DNA from: Sweltsa coloradensis
Taxonomy: Eukaryota > Arthropoda > Insecta > Plecoptera > Chloroperlidae
NCBI GenBank assembly: GCA_024449915.1
Contig: JAMZAV010005029.1
Coordinates: 37,970 to 101,969 of the forward strand
Length of the DNA: 64,000 nt
Direction: 5' to 3'
Shown: one piece after another, positions 1 through 10,205 of the stretch
Layout of the letters: every line of letters starts with the position of its first letter
Numbering within the stretch: the stretch's first letter is position 1
Notes under the pieces: generated by a model
What the model was told of the DNA's origin: nothing
Databases searched by the model: none
Seen by the model: only the letters and a program-made list of their open reading frames with translations
Program-made: the position numbers and the translations under genes

Positions 1-4
1 TTTT

Positions 5-139
5 ATTTACTACAATTCAGAGATTAAAATGTACCCGTCCTGATGGTCTAGTGGTTAAGACGTCCACCTGGAATGTGGGAGATCCGTGGTTCGATTCCTG
101 GTTGGGGCGGACTTTTTTAATTTCTGAATTGTAGTAAAT
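5..139. repeat. 25-bp inverted repeat flanking a tRNA-like unit
   Basis: Arms 5-29 and 115-139 are reverse complements at 24 of 25 positions and enclose the tRNA-like unit at 37-109. The whole stretch could fold as one long stem with the tRNA-like fold in its loop. The right arm starts with the T-rich sequence that follows the tRNA head in the SINE copies near 50.9 kb, so the stem may have arisen from two opposed SINE fragments. Confidence 0.75.
37..109 (+). tRNA. tRNA-like sequence, apparent anticodon GGA; probably a SINE head or pseudogene
   Basis: A 73-nt cloverleaf can be drawn. The acceptor pairs at all seven positions using three G-T wobbles. The D stem is GTCT/AGAC with loop AGTGGTTA. 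The anticodon stem is TCCAC/GTGGG with loop CTGGAAT, giving GGA at 70-72. The T loop is TTCGATT. The T stem has two mismatches. Anticodon GGA would be serine, but the long variable arm of tRNA-Ser is missing. A shared SINE tail follows at 159-223, so a tRNA-derived retroposon is more likely than a working gene. Confidence 0.45.
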
Positions 140-158
140 ATACATAGTCTTTTTTTTA

Positions 159-223
159 TTTTCTGTCTAAAGTACTAACATATCAACGATCATAGTCGCC
201 TTCTATAAAACCAAAGGTAAACA
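159..223 (+). repeat. SINE tail shared with the copies near 50.7-52.6 kb
   Basis: The segment TTCTGTCTAAAGTACTAACA through CATAGTCGCCTTCTATAAA and a GGTAAAC end recurs after the tRNA-like heads at 50,700-50,770 and 50,959-51,009 (continued at 52,552-52,583). A tail shared behind different tRNA heads is typical of SINE families. A short TA microsatellite follows at 226-243. Confidence 0.7.
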
Positions 224-319
224 CACATATATATATATATATGTGTGTAGTATCGGGTTTTGGGGTTTTCGTCAACGTGTAGTGTTTGTTAGGTGGTGGT
301 ACATAAATTTTAAAACAAC

Positions 320-350
320 GTTTCGCTGGATAATCCTCCAGAATCTTCAG
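320..350 (-). ncRNA. Hammerhead-ribozyme-like core in the left PLE repeat
   Basis: Read on the minus strand, CTGAAGA (350-344) is followed by a stem and then GAAAC (324-320). This is the inverted partner of the core at 2453-2483. The stem-II loop differs, with TCTGGA against TCCAG in the stem, so the fold has been kept while the loop changed. Confidence 0.42.
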
Positions 351-423
351 GTTATGAGAGGACCGGGCTTGCCTCTCTGCTTCCTCGTCGCTGGGCGGGC
401 TCGGACTGTATCGTTCTCTCTGT

Positions 424-729
424 GTGTGTGGAGTAGAACCGGCCAATTCGGCACTCCCCGACAAGAAGGCAGAAGATTTACGCCAAGACATAGTTAGGAT
501 TTTAAAGAAAGCGAAACCACCCCGTTATAACATTCCCGCCGCGGAAATGACAGCTTTGAAATGTCTCAAAGATAATATTGATTTGACTATATTACCCGCC
601 GACAAGGGAAATGCAACGGTTGTTTTAAATTCAGCAGATTATAAAAGCAAGATGAGCGAACTTTTAGCCAACCCAGCTTATAAACCCAACCGCGCCGACC
701 CAACCACATACTTGGAAAAAAACTACTAA
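424..729 (+). pseudogene. Penelope-like element, N-terminal part of the polyprotein
   Basis: The frame contains LPADKGNATVVLNSADY, a conserved stretch upstream of the RT fingers in PLE proteins. It ends at a TAA just after a run of A residues at 713-721. The next frame continues with the expected downstream sequence, so a one-base indel in that run is the likely cause. The first residues come from the terminal repeat and may not be translated. Confidence 0.75.
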
Positions 730-733
730 AGCG

Positions 734-1588
734 GTGATTAAATCGTCTGCAATTGACATTGAATCACAAAAATATTTATTACCCCGCGAAAAATCATCAA
801 AATGTCCAAAAATATATGGACTTCCTAAAATTCACAAGGAAGGTGTACCCTTAAGACCCATTGTGAGTGCCATTGGTTCGCCCACACAAGCGTTAGCGAA
901 ATACGTTGCTAAACGATTGCAACCCTACACCGAAGACGCAGAATCGTATATAAAAAATGCTTCGCACTTCATAGAATGTATAAAAAAGCTTCGGGTGCAA
1001 TCTAATTATCTGATGGTGAGTTTTGACGTGGTCTCGCTATTCACACAAGTACCAGTAAAAGAGTCTCTCAAAATTATTCAAGACACGTATAAACCCCCTA
1101 CCCACCTCATCACACTTGCAGAACACTGTTTGATGAACACTTATTTCACATATGAGAAACAAATATACAAACAAATAGAGGGGGCACCGATGGGATCACC
1201 CCTTTCACCTGTCATTGCTAACCTCTTTATGGTCGACTTGGAAGTCAAGGCTCTGAAGTCAGCTCCCCTGAAACCTCTAGTGTGGTACAGGTACATAGAC
1301 GACATTTATGCCGTATGGCAACACAGCAAAGAAGATTTATACATCTTTCTCAACTTCCTCAACAGCCAACACCCTAACATAAAGTTTACCATGGAAGTAG
1401 AGGAAAATGACAGTCTGGCTTTCCTAGATGTTCTCGTAACGAAGCACATAGACGGTACTCTAGGGCACACAGTTTACAGAAAGCCCACGCACACAAACAG
1501 GTATCTCAATGCTTCATCCCACCACCATCCATCACAGTTAGACGCGGTAGCTAAAACTTTGGCTATATCGATCGAAAAGATTGGCTGA
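734..1588 (+). pseudogene. Penelope-like reverse transcriptase domain
   Basis: RT motifs appear in order: IYGLPKIHK and RPIVS near the start, SFDVVSLFT (motif A), GAPMGSPLSPVIANLF (motif B), YRYIDDI (motif C with the catalytic aspartate pair), SLAFLDV (motif D region) and YRKPTHTNRYL. The last is characteristic of PLE and the related telomerase-like RTs. The core motifs are intact. The frame stops at 1588 while the thumb/linker sequence continues in another frame from 1581, so a second frameshift interrupts the protein. Confidence 0.88.
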
Positions 1589-2456
1589 CGAGACTAACAT
1601 ACAACAAGAAACACGTATACTTCGCCAAGCTCTGCAATCCAATGGGTTTTCACACAGGTGTATAGCTAAAGCGATGAGCCATGTCCCTAAGCAAAAAACA
1701 GAAGAGGAGTTAGAGAAACCTCTATCCACAGCGTTCTTGCCCTACGTTAAGGGGACTACTGATCACATCTGCAGATTATTGAGAAAAGAAAACATAAAAA
1801 CAGTTTTCAACACAGACCGAAAAATAAACTCGATGATAAGAAAAGTCAAAGAAAGCATTCCTTTTGAAAGTCACGGAGTTTACGAGATACCTTGTGGAGA
1901 ATGTGAATCGACATATGTAGGCCAGACCGGTCGGAGAATATCATCACGTTTAGCCGAACACCGATTAGCCGTCTCGAAAGGAGATAACAACTCAGCCTTA
2001 TCACAACACGTCAAACAACTTGGACACGCGATAGATTTTGACAGCTCTAAAGTGTTGGCGAGCATTGAATATCTTCAACCAAGAATAATTAGAGAAGCGA
2101 TTGAGATTGAAAAGAGACCTGAGAGCTTAAACAAACAAAATGATAGTCGTAGTCTTCCGTCATCTTGGATACCAGTTCTGCCCAAACAAGAAACACGTGC
2201 CAGTGACAATCCAACAAGACAAACAAACATACCTCAACACGGGGAAAACGTTGCGTCACCGGGGTCGGTTGAAAATATATTTTCCGGTCCCATCACAAGA
2301 AGCAGGAAGAAGAAACAGGACGACAACAATGACGCAAAACAGCCAAACCAGGCCGTGCAAACTGACTGCGCGCGCACCCACAGAGAGAACGATACAGTCC
2401 GAGCCCGCCCAGCGACGAGGAAGCAGAGAGGCAAGCCCGGTCCTGTCATAACCTGA
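1581..2456 (+). pseudogene. Penelope-like linker and GIY-YIG endonuclease domain
   Basis: The frame carries the PLE linker and then a GIY-YIG nuclease core: GVYEIPCGECESTYVGQTG followed by RRISSRLAEHR. In PLEs this domain makes the target-site nick. A conserved glutamate is plausible in the IIREAIEIEK segment. The C-terminal part runs into the inverted terminal repeat and is low in complexity. The domain is typical of canonical, non-terminal PLEs. Confidence 0.85.
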
Positions 2457-2483
2457 AGATGCTGGTGGACTATCCAGCGAAAC
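2453..2483 (+). ncRNA. Hammerhead-ribozyme-like core in the right PLE repeat
   Basis: CTGAAGA at 2453-2459 fits the hammerhead consensus CUGANGA. It is followed by a perfect five-pair stem GCTGG/CCAGC (2461-2465, 2474-2478) with an 8-nt loop, then GAAAC. PLE terminal repeats are known to carry small hammerhead ribozymes. I could not find a convincing NUH cleavage site with stems I and III nearby, so activity is unproven. Confidence 0.5.
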
Positions 2484-2607
2484 GTTGTTTTAAAAGGTAT
2501 GTACCACCACCTAACAAACACTACACGTGGACGAAAACCCCAAAACCCGATACAACATCAGAATCGGTCTACGAAAACCTATATATAAATAAATATATAC
2601 AATATAT

Positions 2608-2657
<50 letters not shown>

Positions 2658-3031
2658 AACTTATTTTTAGAAATAATAGTGTTTTTTTCGGTTTACGCCA
2701 CTCCTTGAGTTGAGTTGAACTCAGATTGGAGTTCCTTTTTCAAGAGATTAAATTACAAAACTGAAATTAAAAACAATAACAAAACCAAACACACAAACAA
2801 AAAGAAAATAACAAAGCAGGCCATCAAAACAAAATGAATAGAAAGAATTTAGAAAGATCTTTCTAAATTATAATATTTATATTATAGTATTGGTATACTG
2901 GTATCACCCGGGCAACAGCAGCTAGAGCCTTTGCCCCAGTGTTTCACCGGAACTGGGAGCACTTTCTCCGCCTGTGGGGAAACGTCACTCTATTCCTTTC
3001 ATTCACTTATGTCTTTGTATTTCCTTTTCAG

Positions 3032-3133
3032 GAACGGAGGGAGGCCCAACGGGCTGCGAATCATTTGAGAGCAGCCTTGGAGCGTGATGTTCTGCAAGCT
3101 CGACACAGAAGAGATGGACATTTACTGGAGAAG
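3032..3133 (+). CDS. Candidate internal exon, Arg/Glu/Ala-rich helix (gene unknown)
   Basis: A pyrimidine-rich acceptor TTCCTTTTCAG ends at 3031 and a GTATTG donor follows 3133. The 102-nt exon is phase 0 at both ends and encodes 34 residues starting ERREAQRAANHLRAALERD, a strongly helical charged stretch. I do not recognise the protein. Exon 5107-5499 on the same strand is also phase 0 and could follow it. The helix resembles charged linkers next to Myb/SANT-like domains in transposon genes, but that is a guess. Confidence 0.45.
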
Positions 3134-3481
3134 GTATTGTATTATTTCCGACATGTATGGCCCAAGTTATTAGAAAAGTATTGTTTTCAAATAAATCAAC
3201 AACAGTCACACAGGCACATGATTTTGGAAGATAAGTATTATTTTAAATATGTAAAGTATTGCAATTCAAACAAAACTGATAAACACTACTATAACATTTT
3301 TTCTCTTGCTAGTGTACTTATCTGTGCACCGTTTGCAAAGCTAAATAAATCATTATACCAACCTACCAGTATTTTTGCACTCAAAACGTTTTGTACACAA
3401 AATCTAAAACAAACTGCATTATTGCCCCTATTGGGATATAAAATGTGCAAGGTAAATGTAAAATTTTTCTATTGGCTAGAG

Positions 3482-5063
3482 CAGCATTTCCCAAACTAAT
3501 TTAGTAGCGACCCAGTTATACAAAATATAAAAACTTTGTAACCTGGCTCAAAATACACAATTTGTCATTTGTAGGCGTACACACCAGTAATGTCGACAAC
3601 ATAATATTATATTTGCATTAAAAATATGCTGAGATGTCTCCTAAACACTATCATTAACTGTTGTGCTAGGCTGTAATCTGTGAACATATTTAGGAAGTAA
3701 TTTGAAGCTGCTAAGAAATATCAGCTGACAGTAGGCCTTTCCAATCAAGCAATTTCCACGATATATACAATGGTATATCACTCTCTTGAGTGCATGATGC
3801 GCGTAGCGAGATGTCAATTTCACCAATAATTTCACCTAATACCTACCAGGGCTTGCCCTATGACTAGACCTAGCAATTGCATTAATACAGTGAAGTCCAA
3901 AGCAGTAAATAAAATCATTAATACATTTAAATATACAGGGTATGGGACAGGAAAAGAAAGCTGAACTTGGGATTTTCTTAGACACTCAGGAAGAGCTAAT
4001 CGACTTCATCTGCCTGACTGAGCACTGGCTAATAAAGGGCCAGGAGCCAAGCATTTTAATAAATGACTTTCATCTAGCAACGCATTTTACGAGGAGTAAA
4101 TCTAAGTGTGGAGGAGCGGTGATCTTTATCAGAAAGACGCCCGGCTACAAATTCATTACTAGACAGGATCTTAACCAGGTAGCAACCGAGTCAGTCATAG
4201 AATTATGTGCCCTGGAACTAGTAAAACCAATCAAGATTGGCCTAGTAATTTGTACCATATAAAGGCCTCCTAAGCAAGCAAATTTTAAGCAATTCTTGGG
4301 TAAACTAGAATCCCTTTTTAAAATTCTTAGGAGTAAAGATGCAAATAAGCATATAATTATATGTGGAGATTTTAATTTAGATTTTGCGGTAGATAATTCT
4401 CCTACTCATGAGATGTTAAATCTTTTACGAATGTATAACCTCACTGCTCAGATAGACAGACCAACTAGAGTTACCGAGACAAGCAGCACTATAATTGACA
4501 ATGTTCTCACTAACTTTGATCTGATGGGCGTGCCAAATATTGTCGAGACTGGGTTTTCCGACCACATGTGCCAAATTATAAATCTACCTATAGACGGAGG
4601 TAGACAGAAGGGGGCAGCACAAGCACTAACATGGTGAAGACAATACAAGGAGGAAAGTATTCAAGATTTTGTGGAGGACCTTAGCCAACCTAACTGGCAC
4701 TCAGTAGAAAAGGAGCCTCTAGTAGATGAAAATTACAATGCTTTTCTTCAAAGCTTCTTGGGGGTTTTCACTAAACATTTCCAATTAAAACAATTTTAGT
4801 TAAGTTAAAAAAACTGATTTATAAAGGAGGACAACAATTTAAATGTTGTGACAATGTTTACTATTACAGTTTCCCTGACATTGGCATCCACAACAGGTTG
4901 TTATAACTCTCAACTTATTATTCATTTTTTTGTTTTTTAACAATGTCAAAACAAATCTAAATTAAAATCGTCCTGTTAGTTATAATGGAACCACCCTGCA
5001 GCCCAGCCTTGAATCCCTAGCGACCCAGCAACTGGGTCCCGACCCGTGGTGTGGGAGAAGCTG
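3482..5063. mobile_element. hAT-like non-autonomous DNA element with a nested LINE piece
   Basis: Left end CAGCATTTCCCAAAC and the reverse complement of the right end, CAGCTTCTCCCACACC, both continue into a GCGACCC/GGGACCC segment, as in many hAT termini. Flanks GGCTAGAG (3474-3481) and AGCTAGAG (5064-5071) form a near-perfect 8-bp target duplication. No transposase was found. A non-LTR fragment lies inside at 3942-4797. Confidence 0.68.
3942..4797 (+). mobile_element. Non-LTR retrotransposon fragment (APE-type endonuclease)
   Basis: Two frames (3942-4262 and 4296-4637) encode pieces of an exonuclease-endonuclease-phosphatase domain: FICLTEHWL, KCGGAVIFI, IIICGDFNLDF, STIIDNVLTN and FSDHMCQI. 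The GDFN and SDH motifs hold catalytic residues of LINE endonucleases. Sequence to about 4797 reads as the linker before RT (HSVEKEPLVDENYNAF and onward), after which similarity stops. The piece is 5' and 3' truncated and frameshifted near 4263. Confidence 0.78.
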
Positions 5064-5106
5064 AGCTAGAGTACACATTACAATGTTTGTCTGATTTGTT
5101 TTCTAG

Positions 5107-5499
5107 TCAACGGCAGCCAGGAGAATGAGGCGGCGACCAGCAACGGCAACGGCACCCAAGCCACCCTCGTCTGACGAAGAGGAGGGAGACCTTGAAATCG
5201 TCCACCCCCCCTCGTCGCTGTCCCCATCGCCCCCCAAGTCCCTGTCCCCATCCCCAACGAAGTCCCTGTCCCCAACCCCAATGAAGTCCCTGTCCCCCAT
5301 CCCCAACGAAGTCCCTGTCCCCATCCCCAACGAAGTCCCTGTCCCCAACCCCAATGAAGTCCCTGTCCCCATCCCCAACGAAGTCCCTGTCCCCATCCCC
5401 AATGAAGTCCCTGTCCCCAACCCCAATGAAGTCCCTGTCCCCATCGCCCCCGTGGCGATCTTACCAATGGCCGCAGGAGAAATTAATGACCCGCAAGCG
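5107..5499 (+). CDS. Candidate exon with acidic segment and Pro/Val repeats (gene unknown)
   Basis: The acceptor TTTTCTAG ends at 5106 and the donor GTACGT starts at 5500. The 393-nt exon is open throughout in phase 0 (131 codons). It opens with a basic stretch MRRRPATATAPKPP, then SSDEEEGDLEIV, then Ser/Pro units and NEVPVPIP/NEVPVPNP units, ending in EINDPQA. The 24-bp DNA period matches eight codons, so the repeat stayed in frame. It is probably disordered. It could be the exon after 3032-3133. Confidence 0.45.
5214..5452. repeat. 24-bp coding minisatellite
   Basis: Units of the type GAAGTCCCTGTCCCCATCCC plus AAY repeat about ten times with few changes, alternating ATCCCC and AACCCC versions. 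The minus strand is also open here only because the repeat lacks stops in several frames. Confidence 0.9.
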
Positions 5500-6256
5500 G
5501 TACGTATGCTTTTTTGTGTGTTGAACACACACAACTTGAACACGATTCACATTCATTACAATTTTCGGGTCAGCTAGTTGGTATTACCCACAATTAGTAA
5601 TGGCATTGCGTACACGGGTTTCCCGAATCCGAACATTACCCGAATACATACCAAGGATGCGAAGCGTTTTTGGGCATGTTTTTATACGAGAGTAACAAAC
5701 TAGATTACGGCAAATGTGTATGACCTGGTCACGGAAACAAATCTAAGAAACAATTAAAAATAAAAAAGTTTAATTGGATTAGGTGCGCTCATCCGTTAGG
5801 TCGTAATGCACCGCTCAAGCCTATAGGATATGGGGAGGAACTCACATGCTGGTCAGAACCAGCCACGGGGTGGGAGAGGGTTCTCACGTCGCGGTCATCA
5901 TTGTTGTGTTGTCATTGTCTTCATCGTCGGCGTCTGGGAGGGCGTCAAGGGATAGGTCCCCGACGACGAATGCCAGAGCTCGCCTCTAGTTCTGGGAAGT
6001 AACATGCTCCCCTTCTAGCTGACGATTGCGAGATGGACTTTTATCTTTTTCCTTGCCGTTTACGATTAGCAGAGCCATGCTCTGGGCAAAATTCTACCCC
6101 GGGCCCATTTGTTACTTGCAAATTAAATTGTTCTGCCGTTCCGTTCCCATGGCTACAACTTCATTCACATCAATGTATATTTATTTACCCACGCATACAA
6201 AAAATTTGTAAAAATACAGCCAAGCCTTACACACTCAAAAGTAATGAGATTTAAAA
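5500..6256. other. Unassigned, non-coding
   Basis: No gene, terminal repeat or domain is recognised. Short open frames at 6026-6254 have no known motif. The stretch is presumably intron or intergenic filler. Confidence 0.5.
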
Positions 6257-6525
6257 ACAAGGGCCAAGCGTATCTTCCCTTCCACATTTGCATATTCTTA
6301 ATTCATAAACGAACAGTGCCCCGTAATAACATTCTTGTAAAGCTTGGCAAAATAGAATTTGCAACTATTAATGTAAACGTAAAAGTTCATCCGAATTCCT
6401 TTTTTCAATTAATTAAAACGTATTAGTTCATGCAAATTCTATTTTGACAAGCTTTTCAAGGATGGTGTTACGTTTATGAATTAAGAATGCGCAAATGTGG
6501 AAGGGAAGATGAGCTTGGCCCTTTT
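6257..6525. repeat. Fold-back (MITE-like) element
   Basis: The left arm, about 6257-6365, starts AAGGGCCAAGC and reads through CTTCCCTTCCACATTTGC. Its imperfect reverse complement lies at about 6430-6525, ending GCTTGGCCCTT. The arms are close to 100 bp with a loop of about 65 bp. No clear target duplication was found. Confidence 0.7.
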
Positions 6526-7360
6526 TCAGGGGTGTCCCAGCCATTTGTGAAATTTTACATATTTTTCATTTTTTCACATCTGAAAAATGAAGTTATTCAC
6601 ATTTTTCCAAATTTTCCTTACATCATCACTACCACACAGTTATTATGTTTTTAGTTATTAAAGGAATATTGGGTTGCATGGCACAATTATGGCGGGTTCA
6701 CAAGCCGATGTTGCGACGACGGAAGTGAGTTATCGTCAAGGGAAGTCTCACAATTAAGGGCTAGGTTCTGATGACATAAATATAAAATTTTCGTTATTTA
6801 AAAATTTATTTTCAGTCATAAAAGTGAGCTTAAAGTTTAAGCGTAATAATGGCGGGAAAAACAGGGCAATACGTCATAACCCTACAACCAATCACCGTGT
6901 GGTCATTGAAAGAACAGCATTTTTGATGATTATCTTACTTCTAGAAGCCCTTATGGAATAAAATTTGTTTGTAGTATGATTAAGAAATACTAATTAACAA
7001 TAATTTGTGTAACTAGATATAACATTTGCATATTTGTGTATACATTTTTAACTAGGAAACGCTCAGTTGGACGCGTTGATAAGCGAGCACGTGCTATAGC
7101 TAGACCCACATTGCACATTTTTTTTTTTTTTTAAATTTGCGACGTTCGCTGTCCACAGGGCCATGTTTCTTATATTAAATATTATTGCCAAGGTATTTGG
7201 GTAAACCCGTGTGTAAACCTTTACTTTGTGGATAAAATCCACCGCCATCTAGAGGACCTTGACTCCTTGGGAAAACTATTTAAACTCTTTGTTGACAAAT
7301 AATACACTACTTCCTCGAAAGTATTGTGATTACTTCTAGGTGGCAGTGCATTAGAAACTT
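6526..7360. other. Unassigned, AT-rich
   Basis: A CAGGGGTGTCCC start at 6529 looks like a hAT terminus but no partner was seen. The rest has no recognisable gene. The poly-T at about 7118-7132 makes the nearby open frames uninformative. Confidence 0.45.
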
Positions 7361-7792
7361 CGCGCGTCTTTTCATTGCCATGGCAACGTTACCTTTGTTA
7401 TAATACGATTTTTATTTACACTACTTATCGGATCAATATAAAATTAACATTTTCGTGACCGGACGGACATTCTGAATGATTTGGCCACCTCAGATTTTGT
7501 CGCCGTTTAGTTTTAAAAAAAAACTTTCGATTAACTTTAATGTAACTATTTAACTTTTTGAACGATTTTGCCACAAAACTAATGGCATTCAATCGAGAAC
7601 GAAGCTTGCGGATGGTCAACATTTCAACTCGATCCGAGCCTCCGTTCGACCGCTATTATGAGCCAAAAATGCTGCGCGACTTTCCGTTGCCATGGTAACG
7701 GTAGTTTGTTATAATGTAATTTCCATCTACACTACTTATCGGATCAAAATGAAATTAACATATTCGTGACCGGACGGACATTCTAAATGATT
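7361..7792. repeat. Diverged direct repeat, about 120 bp, spaced about 313 bp
   Basis: Segments 7361-7483 and 7675-7792 share GCCATGGYAACG, CACTACTTATCGGATCAA and GTGACCGGACGGACATTCT in the same order with scattered changes. They look like two copies of an old repeat. Nothing coding was seen between them. Confidence 0.7.
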
Positions 7793-7998
7793 TTTTTGCT
7801 GACACCGCCAACCGTCAGCAATATCAGACAGAGCTGACACTGCCAAGCTGAGGCCGACCACAAGATGCAATAAGTATACAAACCATACTTCTAACGATCA
7901 ACAGTAAAACCAAGTGAAGAAAGACTAAATCTTTGGAATTAACGCAGCATTAATAATATGTTGTGTATCCTTGTCACCTAATTGATATTGCAGGAAAA

Positions 7999-8205
7999 TT
8001 TAAACTATCAATAAGCTAGGCCTACCAACAATAGAAAGAAAGAAAAACTTTTCAAACTGACTTATTTTATTAGCCATTCCTTTTGATGGCTATACTAGCC
8101 AAATTAGTTATTTGGGGTTTGTGTTACTGTTCAACATTGGCATGAAACCAATTGTATTTCCCCTTCCTGTGGCATTCTAAACTGAGTAAAAGTCTACATA
8201 GGACC
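7999..8205. repeat. Segment duplicated at about 33,755-33,945
   Basis: About 190 bp starting GCTAGGCCTACCAACAATAG and ending GTCTACATAGGACC recurs nearly unchanged near 33.76 kb, where it splits fragments of an SNF2 exon. Only small indels separate the copies, so the transfer is recent. Its ends show no obvious inverted repeats. Confidence 0.8.
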
Positions 8206-9900
8206 TGGTTGATCTGGCACGGGCAGAGAAGCCCGGACAGATGGAATCAACCGGTGTCCGCTGGAAGGAGGGCGTCATAAATAACCAGTCGCTGAGCGCA
8301 CTGGGATACGTCATTCCCTGCTTAGCCAGCAGAGCCTTAAGAAGAAGCTAACCTCAAGAGCTACAACCACACCAGTTGTAATCAACTGAGATCTTTACAT
8401 GTGAATATTGTTTATAACAAAAATGGAGATACTAAGGCTAATGTGTTAGCAATTGAAAACTAAAATAGATATTTTTACTTTTTGCTGTTTTCACACTTTA
8501 AATTTAGGGCTATTTAGAGATTTCGGGTAATTTTGCACCACACACTGGTTAAAAAAAAGTTGTAATGAACAAAAGAAAGTTGTAAGGAACAAGACCTGCC
8601 CCTGATTGTAGCCCGGCAACCACACAGGGCATTGATGTGCGTTCTTTTGCCTCGGATATAAACTGCAATATCCATTGAACGTCAAATGGCACTACAGAAC
8701 GGTGTCCGCTGGAAGGAGGGCGTCGTAAATAACCAGTCGCTGAGCGCACTGGGATACGTCATTCCCTGCTTAGCCAGCAGAGCCTTAAGAAGAAGCTAAC
8801 CTCAAGAGCTACAACCACACCAGTTGTAATCAACTGAGCTCTTTACATGTGAATATTGTTTATAACAAAAATGGAGATACTAAGGCTAATGTGTTAGCAA
8901 TTGAAAACTAAAATAGATATTTTTACTTTTTGCTGTTTTCACACTTTAAATTTAGGGCTATTTAGTGATTTCGGGTAATTTTGCACCACACACTGGTTGA
9001 AAAAAAAGTTGTAATGAACAAAAGAAAGTTGTAAGGAACAAGACCTGCCCCTGATTGTAGCCCGGCAACCACACAGGGCATTGATGTGCGTTCTTTTGCC
9101 TCGGATATAAACTGCAATATCCATTGTACGTCAAATGGCACTACAGAACGGTGTCCGCTGGAAGGAGGGCGTCGTAAATAACCAGTCGCTGAGTGCACTG
9201 GGTGACGTCATTCCCTGCTTAGCCAGCAGAGCCTTAAGAAGAAGCTAACCTCAAGAGCTTCAACCACACCAGTTGTAATCAACTGAGCTCTTTACATGTG
9301 AATATTGTTTATAACAAAAATGGAGATACTAAGGCTAATGTGTTAGCAATTTATTTATTTATTTATTTATTTATTTGTCACTAGTACATTACATGGTAAT
9401 TGCAACAGGTAAAAGATATATTCTAGTGTGCTGCCCTCAAAAACATAGTTTGAACGAGAGCAGTTCCTAGAAGTAATTGTACAGAGAATTTAATGTTGGT
9501 TTTAGTAAAAAGTAATACCTAAAGAGTAAAAATGTAAGAAGTAAAAAGTAAAAAGTAAAAAGTAAAAAGTAAAAATTAAAAGTAAGATGTAAAAAGTAAA
9601 AAGTAAAGTAAAAACTAAATTACTATTATTAGTTTATAACAACTCATTTCACATATACTATTTATTTTGATATGAAATTATTGCTATGATGCATAAAAAT
9701 TAAAACAAAAACCGTTCGATAACAATCTGTTACATTTGAGGATACATTATAATTATAACTATAACAATAGGATATGTACACACAGATAACTTTTTTTTAA
9801 ACAATACTAACACAAACAGAATTAATACAATGTTGGGTATAGTCATAAATAATGAAGAATTAGAACCGCGGAATGGCAAGCAGGAGTTATAATATGACTC

Positions 9901-10179
9901 TTATTTAGATAACACGTTGTTGGTTACATCTTCAATATATTGTTGTGAACAGCAGGCCAACCATTTCGTTAGATCAATTTTGAATCGACTGCTTCGTACA
10001 GTGGTTCTTATTGGTAATGGGAGGGAATTAAATAGTTTGGGCCCTAAAAATACGGCGTGTCTTTGAGTTAATGTGAGTTTCGCAAGTGGGGTTATTAGGC
10101 TGACATTATTGGATTTAGTGTTTATTGCATGATTTACTTTTTTGTATTGATTTAAGTTTTTATGAATATGAGTGCACAA
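9901..10179 (-). pseudogene. LINE ORF2 C-terminal region
   Basis: The frame has TPLAKLTLTQRHAVFLGPKL, FNSLPLPIR and FKIDLTKWLA, the conserved tail of jockey/CR1-type ORF2 proteins. Between it and the simple-repeat tail lies AT-rich 3' untranslated sequence, including a GTAAAAA repeat at about 9,536-9,600. Confidence 0.7.
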
Positions 10180-10205
10180 TAATTTAACGTAGAGTTTGCG
10201 AACAC

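Larger units (their letters stand above)
247..2556 (+). mobile_element. Penelope-like retroelement with inverted terminal repeats
   Basis: Three reading frames in order encode the N-terminal region, reverse transcriptase and GIY-YIG endonuclease of a Penelope-like element (PLE). About 180 bp at the left end (247-430) recurs as a reverse complement at the right end (2376-2556) with small indels. PLEs are known for terminal repeats in direct or inverted arrangement. Two frameshifts, near 720 and near 1580, mean this copy cannot make one protein as sequenced. A TA microsatellite follows at about 2,609-2,652. Confidence 0.9.

Noticed and set aside
2939..3499. A single 186-residue protein
   Set aside because: The frame crosses a clear acceptor at 3,031 and donor at 3,134 and runs into intron-like AT-rich sequence and a hAT-like end, so only the 102-nt exon is supported.
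5214..5452. Regularly spaced repeats resembling a CRISPR array
   Set aside because: The units are contiguous 24-bp coding repeats with no unique spacers, in a eukaryotic setting.
8491..9198. Repeated minus-strand small proteins (MDIAVYI and MHSATGYL types)
   Set aside because: They recur only because the 449-bp repeat recurs, and the frames are broken by single-base changes between units.
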